Assembly: GCF_012933385.1 (NCBI RefSeq)
Contig: NZ_JABBPN010000017.1
Span: forward strand, 1-64,000
Direction of reading: 5' to 3'
Source: Paenibacillus lemnae
GTDB taxonomy: Bacteria; Bacillota; Bacilli; Paenibacillales; Paenibacillaceae
Length of the DNA: 64,000 nucleotides
In this document: piece by piece, positions 16,978 through 25,420 of the stretch
Layout of the letters: the number at the start of each line of letters is the position of its first letter
Position numbering within the stretch: position 1 is the stretch's first letter
The notes under the pieces: model-generated
What the model saw: only the letters and a program-made list of their open reading frames with translations
Database searches by the model: none
Told to the model about the DNA's origin: nothing
Made by a program: the position numbers and the translations under genes

Positions 16978-17877
16978 ATGCTAGGTTTGGAATATTTCAG
17001 TTTTGCGGAGCAGTGGAGTCCATTGTTTCTGGCGTTCATGCTGTTGGTTTTGGCTGGATATTTTGTCGTCATCGGACCTCTGAGCAGCCGGTTTGAGGGA
17101 AGTGAACCGGTCTCGGCCGGAAGGAAGATCCTGTTTATCAGCGGTATGCTGGTCATGTACCTGGCACAAGGCGGGCCGATTAATTTGCTGGGTCATACGA
17201 TGTTTTCTTTTCATATGATCAGTATGGCGATGTCGTATCTGGTTGCAACGCCGCTGCTTATACTGGGCATACCGGTATGGTTATGGCGATACTTTGACCG
17301 GGTGAATCCATTGAGGGAAAAACTCGGTTTTCTATCACGCCCGATTCTGTCAGCCGTATTGTTTAACGGGTTGTTCTCGTTCTATCATTTCCCGGCCATT
17401 CATGACTTCGTCATGTTGAATTTCTGGGTACACCGTCTGTATTATATCGTTCTTTTCATTGCATCGATCCTGATGTGGTGGGCGATCATTCAGCCGATCC
17501 CGGAAAAGGACAAGTCCACAGGTCTCGCCAAAATGGGATTTATCTTTCTGAACATGGTACTGCTGACCCCTGCTTGCGCATTGATTATTTTCTCCGCGGA
17601 ACCAATGTACGCTACGTACAGTGATCCGGCGACTTGGGCCAAGGCGATGGGATATTGTGTTTCCAGTGGCTCGACGGCACTCCTGTCCCAATTTGGGGGT
17701 CCTGAATTTTTCGGATATCTGGATCCCAAGACGGATCAGCGTGTAGGCGGAATCATCATGAAGTTCTTCCAGGAGATTATCTTCGCGTCCATGCTGGCTT
17801 ATGTATTCTTCCATTGGTACAAGCGGGAAAATGAAGAGGATGATCCGCTGCCAGCGGAGATCACCACAGCGAATTAG
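16978..17877 (+). CDS. ctaG: cytochrome c oxidase assembly factor CtaG
   Basis: The 299-residue membrane protein has about seven hydrophobic helices and the features of the Bacillus-type caa3_CtaG family: a HTMFSFHMI segment with conserved His, FYHFPAIHDFVM, and a C-terminal region with EIIFASMLAYVFFHW. In Bacillus subtilis CtaG is needed to form active caa3 oxidase, probably by helping build the copper centre. GGGGGAGG lies eight bases before ATG. A terminator and a 170-base spacer separate it from ctaF, so it may have its own promoter; it is followed by the DUF420 gene after 39 bases. Confidence 0.95.
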   Translation: MLGLEYFSFAEQWSPLFLAFMLLVLAGYFVVIGPLSSRFEGSEPVSAGRKILFISGMLVMYLAQGGPINLLGHTMFSFHMISMAMSYLVATPLLILGIPVWLWRYFDRVNPLREKLGFLSRPILSAVLFNGLFSFYHFPAIHDFVMLNFWVHRLYYIVLFIASILMWWAIIQPIPEKDKSTGLAKMGFIFLNMVLLTPACALIIFSAEPMYATYSDPATWAKAMGYCVSSGSTALLSQFGGPEFFGYLDPKTDQRVGGIIMKFFQEIIFASMLAYVFFHWYKRENEEDDPLPAEITTAN

Positions 17878-17916
17878 AACAAAAGTTGAATTGCATCATA
17901 TCTGAGGAGGATATCC

Positions 17917-18381
17917 ATGGATTTGTATTTTCTGTTTCCCACCATCAGCACCACCTTTATCGTAATCAGTGCTGTGCTGGTTGCCATAGGCTGGCGGCTT
18001 ATCATTAAGGGCAAGCGGGATGCACACAAGAAGGTCATGATCTGGGCGGCGGTAGCTGCGATTATCTTCTTTATCATCTACTCGTCCCGTACTATTTTTA
18101 TTGGGAATACTACATGGGGAGGGCCGGATAACCTGAAGCCGTTCTACCAGGTGTTTCTGATCTTCCATATTACGCTGGCTACCGTAGCTGCTGTTTTCGG
18201 AATCACGACGCTGGTGCTGGGATTCAAGGAAAAGTATGCGAAGCATAGAAAATGGGGCCGTACCACTGCGGTCATCTGGTTCGTTACAGCGGTGACAGGT
18301 GTTGCGGTATATACCCTGCTGTATCTTCTGTATCCAGGCGGTCATACCGCTCCCGTATGGAAAGCTATTTTTGGATTGTAA
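17917..18381 (+). CDS. ctaM: DUF420 membrane protein, CtaM/YozB type
   Basis: The 154-residue protein has four predicted helices and matches DUF420: short loops, IIKGKRDAHKKVMIWA with the conserved His/Lys, LKPFYQVFLIFHITLA, and LGFKEKYAKHRKWGR. In Staphylococcus aureus the DUF420 protein CtaM is needed for aa3-type quinol oxidase activity, and the gene commonly neighbours oxidase clusters. Its place directly after ctaG supports a late assembly or heme-related role. The ATG is preceded by GAGGAGG. The symbol is assigned by homology and context. Confidence 0.85.
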   Translation: MDLYFLFPTISTTFIVISAVLVAIGWRLIIKGKRDAHKKVMIWAAVAAIIFFIIYSSRTIFIGNTTWGGPDNLKPFYQVFLIFHITLATVAAVFGITTLVLGFKEKYAKHRKWGRTTAVIWFVTAVTGVAVYTLLYLLYPGGHTAPVWKAIFGL

Positions 18382-18412
18382 TCAAGTTTGTGATGGGTGA
18401 GACATAACCAGG

Positions 18413-18439
18413 CCGGCAGCGGAAGCTGCCGGTTTTTTT
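18413..18439 (+). terminator. terminator after ctaM
   Basis: CCGGCAGC (18413-18420), GGAA loop, GCTGCCGG (18425-18432), then seven T residues. Confidence 0.92.
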
Positions 18440-18479
18440 CGTTGTTCAAGGCTTTTTACAAAAATTAGCTCTCCAACTA

Positions 18480-18529
18480 TTGACAGTGTATATATAGGAT
18501 TGTATAGTGTGTATAAAGATATATACACT
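18480..18529 (+). promoter_or_regulatory. promoter and GntR operator of the ytr-like ABC operon
   Basis: TTGACA (18480-18485) and TATAGT (18503-18508) are separated by exactly 17 bases. A dyad with arms AGTGTGTATA (18506-18515) and TATATACACT (18520-18529) overlaps the -10 and start site. A third copy of the half-site, AGTGTATATA (18485-18494), lies in the spacer in direct orientation, 21 bases upstream of the first arm. This fits autorepression by the GntR regulator encoded second in the operon. Confidence 0.75.
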
Positions 18530-18562
18530 AAGCACACAAAAGGTAACGAAAGGGTGAGGAGA

Positions 18563-19285
18563 TTGACAGTACTCAGCCAGGCAATGAAGATCGTTGCCAA
18601 GGAGATTAAACAAGACAAATTTATGGTGCTGTGGACCATAATATTTATGACTTATATGACGATCTCCTTCAGTATTATGTTAGACAATGCGTTTAAGGAA
18701 GTGACATATGATCCTTTTATCGATTTTATGCTGCTGCTGTTTGCACCTATGCTCGGCTTTACTTTTTCCAGAAGAGCATTCAGGTATCTGAACGAGGATT
18801 CCTACACACAGATGTTGTATTTTTACCGCAGCATTCCTGTACCGCCGGAGGCTGTAATGGTAAGTCGGGGAATCATGGGCCTGTGTTCGTTCCTGATTAA
18901 CGGCATGATTTTTTTCGGTGGGATTTATCTGCTTGGGAGCAGCCTGGAAAGTGCTATTGGCCTGTCTTCCTTCATCGCATTCAGCATATCCTGGATCGGA
19001 ATAGGCCTGCTGATTAACGGGTTATATGTTTATTTTGAAATTATGCGAACGGGAAAAGGCTACTTTTGGATCATGCTGCTGGTGTTTGTTGCTATCGGAT
19101 TAATTGTTCTGATCACGTTTATGTTGGGCAGCCGGTTCAGTTTGTTTGAACACCTGGTGAATAGCTCGAGGGAGTACAGCCTCCTCTCCCCAACGATGTG
19201 GATATCATTAATCACTGGCCTGATCGGATATATCGGATTGTGCTGGATGGCATATAGAAGGATGCGGTTGAGGGATTTAACCTAA
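18563..19285 (+). CDS. membrane subunit of an ABC transporter (ytr-type operon)
   Basis: The product of about 240 residues has six predicted membrane helices (LWTIIFMTYMTISFSIML, FIDFMLLLFAPMLGFTF, GLCSFLINGMIFFGGIYLLG, and three more), no signal peptide and no catalytic motif, as expected for an ABC-2-like permease. A TTG at 18563 is the most likely start, just after GGTGAGGAG; the first ATG (18584) has no ribosome binding site. It is the first gene behind the GntR-type promoter and lies 38 bases before the regulator. By analogy with YtrABCDEF of Bacillus subtilis it may belong to an envelope-stress-induced transporter with the downstream ATPase. Confidence 0.75.
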   Translation: MTVLSQAMKIVAKEIKQDKFMVLWTIIFMTYMTISFSIMLDNAFKEVTYDPFIDFMLLLFAPMLGFTFSRRAFRYLNEDSYTQMLYFYRSIPVPPEAVMVSRGIMGLCSFLINGMIFFGGIYLLGSSLESAIGLSSFIAFSISWIGIGLLINGLYVYFEIMRTGKGYFWIMLLVFVAIGLIVLITFMLGSRFSLFEHLVNSSREYSLLSPTMWISLITGLIGYIGLCWMAYRRMRLRDLT

Positions 19286-19323
19286 AGTTGTGTTGAACGT
19301 GTATATGAAGCGAGGTGAAACAG

Positions 19324-19746
19324 GTGCGAATCCCGATACAGATCAATGAGAACAGTGCAGAGCCCTTGTATCACCAGATTGAAACACAGCTGAGATCCCT
19401 CATCATCAGCGGACAGATCGAAGAAGGAACACTGCTGCCCTCGATTCGGGAATTTGCGGGCGGATTGAACTGCAGTGTCATTACGGTCAGGCGGGTGTAT
19501 CAGGATCTGGAGAATGAGGGGCTGCTGCGGACAAGGCAGGGCACCGGTACCTTTGTCGCTGGTGTCGGTGAGCAGGCCAGGGCGCAATTCAAGCATGATG
19601 CCGTCTTCAAAGCACTGGAAGCTGCAGTGGATACTGCGCAATCCGTTCATTGCAGCGAAGAAGAGCTGCGATCCATGTTTTTCAAGATTGTTGAGAAGAA
19701 GTACGGCGGTAAGGGGGGTGAAATCGGTGGAGAATCAAGTGATTGA
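19324..19746 (+). CDS. GntR family regulator, YtrA subfamily
   Basis: The 140-residue protein has an N-terminal winged helix (EPLYHQIETQLRSLIISGQIEEG, then SIREFAGGLNCSVITVRRVYQDLENEGLL, TRQGTGTFV) and only a short C-terminal tail, the hallmark of the YtrA subfamily that regulates adjacent ABC transporter genes. A GTG at 19324 lies six bases after GAGGTGA; a GTG at 19315 is inside that box. Its 3' end overlaps the following ATPase gene by 20 bases, so translation is probably coupled. The likely operator lies at 18485-18529. Confidence 0.9.
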   Translation: MRIPIQINENSAEPLYHQIETQLRSLIISGQIEEGTLLPSIREFAGGLNCSVITVRRVYQDLENEGLLRTRQGTGTFVAGVGEQARAQFKHDAVFKALEAAVDTAQSVHCSEEELRSMFFKIVEKKYGGKGGEIGGESSD

Positions 19747-20644
19747 ACTGCGGGATGTCCTTAAGAAACGACGAACGAAGAATATCGGACCGTTGTCGCT
19801 GGCTATCCCTGAAGGATACGTGGTGGCCCTGGTCGGTCCGAACGGTTCGGGAAAGAGCACCGTTCTCAACATGCTGATTCAGGCGGTGCTGCCTGATGAG
19901 GGAGACATCGTATGGTTCGGGGAGACTTATGCTGAAGGCCTGCCGCTGCATATCCGTAAACAGATTGGCTTCGTGCCTGAACAGATCAGTATGGAAGAGA
20001 GATACCTGACAGCAGATGATGCGGCGGCGTTTCGCTCACAGTGGTATGACACCTGGGACGGATATTATTTCGATGAGCTGCTCTCTAAATTTGGAGTACC
20101 TAGGGGCGTCAAGCTGGTCAAAATGTCCAAAGGCGAGAGACGCAAATATGAAATTGCAGCTGCGCTTGCACCGCGCCCCAAACTGCTGCTGCTGGATGAA
20201 CCGTCTTCGGGGCTCGACCCCTTCGCATGGAAGCTGATGATTAGCCAGCTGAGAGAATGTTTGAAAGGCGGAGAGACGACGATCCTTTTATCCACTCATA
20301 TTGTGGATGAGGTCCGGCGACTCGCGGACTATATCGTGCTGATGCATTATGGCAAAGTGCTCGGCATGGTCGAGAAGGACAGTCTGCTGGACAATTGGAA
20401 AGAATGCTGGGTGACCGGTGATGCCGAACTTGTTCAGGAACTGCCCGGTGTTGTGAGCTGGAAGCCGGAGGCGGCAGGTGCTCTGTCGTTTGTGACGACA
20501 GCTTGTGTGGAAGTGGAGCGTATCCTCCAGTCTGCAGGCATCCCGATCTTGAAGACACGTGGACTGGAGCTGGATGAAGTATTGAGTCTGTGGATCGAAG
20601 GACATACCCCTGCCGAAAACGGCAAAATGGAGAGGAGAGAATAG
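19727..20644 (+). CDS. ABC transporter ATP-binding protein (YtrB-like)
   Basis: The 305-residue ATPase carries Walker A GPNGSGKST, a Q-loop region (IGFVPEQ), a signature in degenerate form (MSKGERRK instead of LSGGQ), Walker B LLLLDEPSSGLDP and the switch His in STHIVDEV. A C-terminal extension of about 90 residues follows the core. The GTG start (19727) is six bases after AAGGGGGGTG and lies inside the GntR gene; a longer frame upstream is only overlap with that gene. It probably pairs with the membrane protein at 18563. The next gene starts one base after its stop. Confidence 0.9.
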   Translation: MENQVIELRDVLKKRRTKNIGPLSLAIPEGYVVALVGPNGSGKSTVLNMLIQAVLPDEGDIVWFGETYAEGLPLHIRKQIGFVPEQISMEERYLTADDAAAFRSQWYDTWDGYYFDELLSKFGVPRGVKLVKMSKGERRKYEIAAALAPRPKLLLLDEPSSGLDPFAWKLMISQLRECLKGGETTILLSTHIVDEVRRLADYIVLMHYGKVLGMVEKDSLLDNWKECWVTGDAELVQELPGVVSWKPEAAGALSFVTTACVEVERILQSAGIPILKTRGLELDEVLSLWIEGHTPAENGKMERRE

Positions 20645-20645
20645 A

Positions 20646-21548
20646 ATGCAGCGTCTACAATTAGAAGATGTCGTAAAAATCTATGCTGACAAAACAGCGG
20701 TAAACCAAATTTCACTTGGGGTCGATGAGGGTGAGATTTACGGACTGCTTGGGGCGAATGGAGCGGGTAAAACCACAACCATGCGAATGGTGCTGGGCCT
20801 TATTTATCCGGATGAGGGCAAGATCATCTACAACGGTAAGCCTTACAGCAAGGAGCTTCGTCAGATTATGGGATACCTTCCGGAAGAGCGAGGTCTTTAT
20901 CCGAAGGTCAAAGTAAGTGATCAGATCTCCTATCTGGCTCAGCTGCGCGGCATGTCCGCCAAGGATGCGGATAAGAGTCTGCGTTATTGGCTGGAGCGCT
21001 TTGAGGTTCCCGAGTATTACAATAAAAAAATTGAAGAGCTTTCCAAAGGAAATCAGCAAAAAATGGGCTTTATCGCAGCCGTCGTGCATCGTCCGCAGAT
21101 TTTGATTCTGGATGAAGCATTCAGCGGACTCGACCCGGTAAATGTAGAACTGTTGAAATCAACTGTAAAAGAACTGCGGGACAGCGGGACCAGCATTCTG
21201 TTCTCCACCCACCGGATGGAGCATGTGGAAGAGCTGTGCAAGAATATTACCATTCTTCATCGTTCCAACACGGTCGTTCAGGGCAGCCTGAAAGAGATTA
21301 AATCACGTTATCCGCGGGAAGATGTCACCTTGGGTACATCTGGGGAAGTGAACGGGCTGGAGCAGATTGCCGGAGTAAGTAAGGTGGACCGTCTGGAAGA
21401 CGGATATCTGATCCGAATTGAAGCAGCTAGTGCGGCACAGCAAATTCTGCAGCTGGCTATGGCTCAAAGCACGGTGCATCGTTTTGAAGTGAAGGAGCCT
21501 ACATTGAATCAAATCTTTATCAAGGCGGTGGGTGAATCTAATGAATAA
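20646..21548 (+). CDS. ABC transporter ATP-binding protein, YhaQ/NatA-like
   Basis: The 300-residue protein has Walker A GANGAGKTT, signature LSKGNQQK, Walker B ILILDEAFSGLDP (Ala in place of the usual Pro after Glu), and STHRMEHVEELC with the switch His. The C-terminal DUF4162-like part (about 225-300) is typical of NatA/YhaQ-type exporters. It overlaps the permease gene downstream by eight bases and almost certainly forms one transporter with it. Substrates of this group include sodium ions or antimicrobial compounds, but the sequence does not say which. Confidence 0.9.
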   Translation: MQRLQLEDVVKIYADKTAVNQISLGVDEGEIYGLLGANGAGKTTTMRMVLGLIYPDEGKIIYNGKPYSKELRQIMGYLPEERGLYPKVKVSDQISYLAQLRGMSAKDADKSLRYWLERFEVPEYYNKKIEELSKGNQQKMGFIAAVVHRPQILILDEAFSGLDPVNVELLKSTVKELRDSGTSILFSTHRMEHVEELCKNITILHRSNTVVQGSLKEIKSRYPREDVTLGTSGEVNGLEQIAGVSKVDRLEDGYLIRIEAASAAQQILQLAMAQSTVHRFEVKEPTLNQIFIKAVGESNE

Positions 21549-22842
21549 TATGTGGACAGTAATCCGGTTTACCTTTATGAACAAGGTTAGAACCAAATCG
21601 TTTGTTGTATCTACCTTAATCTTTGCCCTGTTAATTACCATCGGCATTAATATTCCTTTTCTTATTCAATTGTTCAGTGGAGACAGCAATGATGCTGACG
21701 GCGGTCCGGTACGCATCGGTCTGGTGTACGGTGAGCAGACAGAGATTGCAGAAGAGTTAAACAGTACGCTGGGTAATATCACACCAGACTATGAGCTGGT
21801 GAAGTATGAGGCATTGGATGAAAATGCACTGAACCAGGATGTGGCGGAGGGAGTCATTGACGGCTATCTCCGGTTTGAAGCTCAAGAGGGCAGCAGCTTC
21901 CCGGCTGTCATCTACAGCTCGGAGGAAGAATATATCGAGCCGCAGCTGCAAGCTGCACTGCAGGCTGCGCTGCAGGGACCTAAAACCCGCAGTGTAGTCA
22001 ACGATCTGACTTTGACAGACGAGCAGATCAACGAGATCAACACCCCGGTTCAAATCAGCACGAACAGTGTTGCGGACCAAACGGATGGAGGCAGCGAGGC
22101 AGATGGCTTGATGAAAGCAGCGGATGAACCAATTAACTTTATTATTGTCTATGCGCTTGTGATTCTGTTCTTCGTGACTTTGATGAGCACCGGTAATATG
22201 ATTGCTTCGGAGGTTACCACTGAAAAAAGTTCGCGCATCATGGAAATTCTGATTACGAGCGTATCGCCGCTCAGTCAGATGTTCGGGAAGGTCATTGGGA
22301 TGTTCCTGCTGGGTCTGACCCAGATCGCATCCTTTGTAATCGTGGCCGTGATTAACCTGATGCTGCCCCATAACGTGGACACGATGGCCAAACTGGATCT
22401 GGATTTCTCCGCGGTGGATCCGATGCTTCTGATCTTCGGTCTGCTGTTCTACATCTTCGGTTACTTCCTGTATGCGGTGCTGTTTGCAGCTGTCGGCTCC
22501 ATCGTCAGCCGTACAGAGGACCTCGGTCAGGCGATCATGCCGATTACGATGCTGTCCCTTGCTGCATTTTACATCGCGATCTTCAGCCTGGGTGCACCGA
22601 ACTCTACCCTGATGAAAGTATCTTCATTTATTCCTTTCTTCTCACCGACATCCGTCATTGTGCGGATGGGCCTGGGTAATGCACCGATGTGGGAGATCCT
22701 GGTTTCCCTAGGCATCCTGCTTGTAGCCATCCTGGTCTTCGGCTGGTTATCTGCGAAGATTTACCGCACCGGTGTGCTGATGTACGGCAAGCGTCCTAGC
22801 TTCAAAGAGCTGCGCAAGGCGATGAAGGCGTATAAAATTTAA
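21541..22842 (+). CDS. ABC-2 type permease, YhaP/NatB-like
   Basis: The 433-residue membrane protein has one N-terminal helix (about 17-40), a large extracytoplasmic loop (about 45-195) and five or six C-terminal helices (from FIIVYALVILFFVTLM), the ABC2_membrane_3 layout. An EVTTEKSSRIMEILITSVSP segment after the second helix is the conserved coupling region of the family. The ATG at 21541 overlaps the ATPase gene and follows GGTGGGTGA. It closes the four-cistron transporter operon that begins at 18563. Expression is presumably under the GntR regulator. Confidence 0.9.
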   Translation: MNNMWTVIRFTFMNKVRTKSFVVSTLIFALLITIGINIPFLIQLFSGDSNDADGGPVRIGLVYGEQTEIAEELNSTLGNITPDYELVKYEALDENALNQDVAEGVIDGYLRFEAQEGSSFPAVIYSSEEEYIEPQLQAALQAALQGPKTRSVVNDLTLTDEQINEINTPVQISTNSVADQTDGGSEADGLMKAADEPINFIIVYALVILFFVTLMSTGNMIASEVTTEKSSRIMEILITSVSPLSQMFGKVIGMFLLGLTQIASFVIVAVINLMLPHNVDTMAKLDLDFSAVDPMLLIFGLLFYIFGYFLYAVLFAAVGSIVSRTEDLGQAIMPITMLSLAAFYIAIFSLGAPNSTLMKVSSFIPFFSPTSVIVRMGLGNAPMWEILVSLGILLVAILVFGWLSAKIYRTGVLMYGKRPSFKELRKAMKAYKI

Positions 22843-22865
22843 CGGATTTAATATGTTTGTGTGTG

Positions 22866-22895
22866 AGGCTGATCTCCCCAGGAGGTCAGCCTTTT
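22866..22895 (+). terminator. terminator of the ABC operon
   Basis: AGGCTGATCTCC (22866-22877) pairs with GGAGGTCAGCCT (22881-22892) and is followed by a short TTTT. Confidence 0.65.
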
Positions 22896-22984
22896 GCAGA
22901 ACATATCAAAGCTTGATATAAAAATGCCTGTTCCGGACATTACAATACGTTGATACAGCAGATACAATAAAAATAATGTTAATT

Positions 22985-22998
22985 TGAAAGCGTTTAAA
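22985..22998 (+). promoter_or_regulatory. cre-like catabolite repression site before the GH95 gene
   Basis: TGAAAGCGTTTAAA matches the CcpA consensus TGWAANCGNTNWCA at all but one position. It lies 73-86 bases upstream of the GH95 start, a usual place for carbon catabolite control. Confidence 0.5.
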
Positions 22999-23070
22999 AT
23001 ATAGACCAGGGAAGATGTTTCGATTCATTTTCTAATTGTCAATGAAACAATTTACTTGGGAGGGGTACAC

Positions 23071-25323
23071 ATGAACAACGGATCACAGGAACACCGCTTG
23101 TGGTATGCAAAGCCAGCCAATGAATGGAACGAGGCGCTGCCTGTAGGCAACGGACGGCTGGGGGCTATGGTTTTCGGAGGAGTTTCAAAAGAGCATATCC
23201 AGCTTAACGAGGACTCCGTATGGTACGGTGGCCCGAGAGACCGGAATAACCCTGATGCGCGGCCTAACCTGACAGAGCTGAGGAAGCTGATCATGGACGG
23301 ACGCCTTAAGGAGGCAGAGGAGCTGGCCCTGCTGGTCCTTCCCGGACTTCCGGAAACGCAGCGCCACTATCTTCCGCTGGGTGACCTTCATCTGACGTTC
23401 AAGAATCACGATGAGCCTTATAGGGAGTACAGCCGGGAGCTGGATCTGGAGCGGGGAATCGTCAAGACATGTTACGAGATCGGAGATACGGTCTTTACCC
23501 GAGAGGTGTTCTCCAGTTATCCCGACCAAGCCCTCATCGTTCGGCTATCAGCGGATAAAAGCGGTGCGATTTCATTTAAAACCCGGTTTAATCGAGGGAA
23601 ATGGAGGTACTTGGAGAAGACCGAGAAATGGGGCGAAGACGGGCTGGTCATGCATGCCCATACCGGCGGAGAAGGCGGAAGCATGTTCTGTGCCGCCTTG
23701 AAGGCGGTCAATACAGGAGGCACAACCCGGACGATCGGTGAGCACCTCGTCATCGAGAATGCGGATTCTGTGACACTGATCCTTGCTGCATCAACGGCCT
23801 TCCGCGAAGAGGATCCTGTTGCACACTGCATATCGCATTTGAACAGTCTTTTGAATCAGTCCTACTCCACACTGCTGGAGCGCCATCTTGCCGACTATCA
23901 GTCATTGTATGACCGCACAAATCTGACCCTGCCGGGAAATTCCGAGCTGACTGGATTGCCTACCGACGAGCGGCTGGATCGCATCAAGCGGGGGGAGACA
24001 GATCATGGCCTGATCGCTTTATATTTTCATTACGGCCGATATCTGCTGATGGCATCCAGCCGTCCCGGTTCTTTGCCAGCGAACCTGCAGGGCATCTGGA
24101 ACAACAACTTCATACCGCCTTGGGACAGTAAGTATACGATCAATATCAACGCGCAAATGAACTATTGGCCAGCTGAACTTTGCAACCTGACAGAATGTCA
24201 TGAACCGCTGTTCGATCTCATTGAGCGTATGCGGGAGCCCGGCAGAATAACTGCTCAGCAGATGTATGGGTGCCGAGGCTTCACGGCCCATCATAACACC
24301 GACATCTGGGGAGATACAGCACCGCAGGATACATATCTGCCGGCTTCGTTTTGGCCAATGGGTGCGGCCTGGCTCTGTCTGCATTTATGGGAGCACTACC
24401 GATTCGGGCAGGATCTGGATTTCCTGGATAGAGCCTACGACACAATGAAAGAAGCGGCGGTTTTTCTGCTCGATTATCTGATCGAAGATCAGCAGGGCAG
24501 ACTCATTACCTGCCCATCTGTCTCACCTGAAAATCGATACATTCTCCCCGGCGGAGAGTCAGGTGTATTATGTGCAGGTGCGTCCATGGATTTTCAGATT
24601 ATTGGTGCGTTGTTCCGCGCCTGCATCGAGAGCGCAGAGCTGCTTGGGAAGGATGAAGCGATTAAGGATGAGCTGGAAGCTGCCATAAAGCGGCTGCCGC
24701 AGCCAAAGATCGGAAAGTACGGACAGATTCAGGAGTGGATGGAGGATTACGAGGAGGAGGAACCGGGGCATCGTCATATTTCCCATCTGTTCGCCCTGTA
24801 TCCTGGTGATGATTTCACGCCCGAGCGCACGCCGGAATTAGCGGCCGCTGCGCATACAACACTGAAGCGCAGACTTTCTTCCGGCGGCGGGCATACGGGC
24901 TGGAGCCGGGCGTGGATCATTAATTTCTGGGCAAGACTCCAGGAAGGTCAGCTAGCCTACGACAATGTGATGGCGCTGCTGCATCACTCGACGATGAAGA
25001 ACCTGTTTGACGATCATCCTCCGTTTCAGATAGACGGCAACTTCGGCGGCACTGCCGGCATCGCAGAAATGCTGCTGCAAAGCCATGCTGGTATTATTCG
25101 GCTGCTGCCAGCGATTCCGGACGTGTGGAGCGAAGGCGAGGTTAAAGGGCTGCGTGCACGGGGCGGATTTACGCTGAGCTTCAAGTGGGAAGCATTGAAG
25201 ATAACGAAAGTTGTCGTGGAATGCAGCTTTTCGGGACTGTGTGAGATTGGGGCTCCGGGCTTGGCCCCGATCTCCTTTACCGGAGAGGCTGGAAAAACGT
25301 ACACCTTTAAAGGGGAAGCTTAA
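23071..25323 (+). CDS. glycoside hydrolase family 95 (alpha-L-fucosidase-like)
   Basis: The 750-residue enzyme matches GH95 along its length: the N-terminal [25 protein letters not shown] segment region, then an (alpha/alpha)6 barrel. Catalytic landmarks of the inverting fucosidases are present: NINAQMNYW (paired Asn), [10 protein letters not shown] (general acid Glu), and [12 protein letters not shown] (Asp). There is no signal peptide, so it acts on imported oligosaccharides. Some GH95 members act on L-galactose rather than L-fucose; the sequence alone does not decide. The ATG at 23071 is seven bases from GGGAGGGG. The gene stands alone between two terminators. Confidence 0.93.
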   Translation: MNNGSQEHRLWYAKPANEWNEALPVGNGRLGAMVFGGVSKEHIQLNEDSVWYGGPRDRNNPDARPNLTELRKLIMDGRLKEAEELALLVLPGLPETQRHYLPLGDLHLTFKNHDEPYREYSRELDLERGIVKTCYEIGDTVFTREVFSSYPDQALIVRLSADKSGAISFKTRFNRGKWRYLEKTEKWGEDGLVMHAHTGGEGGSMFCAALKAVNTGGTTRTIGEHLVIENADSVTLILAASTAFREEDPVAHCISHLNSLLNQSYSTLLERHLADYQSLYDRTNLTLPGNSELTGLPTDERLDRIKRGETDHGLIALYFHYGRYLLMASSRPGSLPANLQGIWNNNFIPPWDSKYTININAQMNYWPAELCNLTECHEPLFDLIERMREPGRITAQQMYGCRGFTAHHNTDIWGDTAPQDTYLPASFWPMGAAWLCLHLWEHYRFGQDLDFLDRAYDTMKEAAVFLLDYLIEDQQGRLITCPSVSPENRYILPGGESGVLCAGASMDFQIIGALFRACIESAELLGKDEAIKDELEAAIKRLPQPKIGKYGQIQEWMEDYEEEEPGHRHISHLFALYPGDDFTPERTPELAAAAHTTLKRRLSSGGGHTGWSRAWIINFWARLQEGQLAYDNVMALLHHSTMKNLFDDHPPFQIDGNFGGTAGIAEMLLQSHAGIIRLLPAIPDVWSEGEVKGLRARGGFTLSFKWEALKITKVVVECSFSGLCEIGAPGLAPISFTGEAGKTYTFKGEA

Positions 25324-25361
25324 TCAATCCTGCGATTTGCAGGCGAGGCAGAAACAGTGGT

Positions 25362-25403
25362 ATGGTGAAGATTGGCATTATGCTGGTCTTCATCATTTTT
25401 TTC
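25362..25403 (+). terminator. terminator between the GH95 and TraB/GumN genes
   Basis: GGTGAAGA and TCTTCATC arms with an interrupted stem are followed by a seven-base T-run. It lies just before the ribosome binding site of the next gene. Confidence 0.65.
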
Positions 25404-25420
25404 TAAGGAGAATGTACAAA

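Noticed and set aside
19475..19726. Extension of the YtrB-like ATPase to a start inside the GntR gene
   Set aside because: The extra 84 residues are an out-of-frame reading of the GntR gene; the GTG at 19727 has a strong ribosome binding site and fits the ATPase family start.
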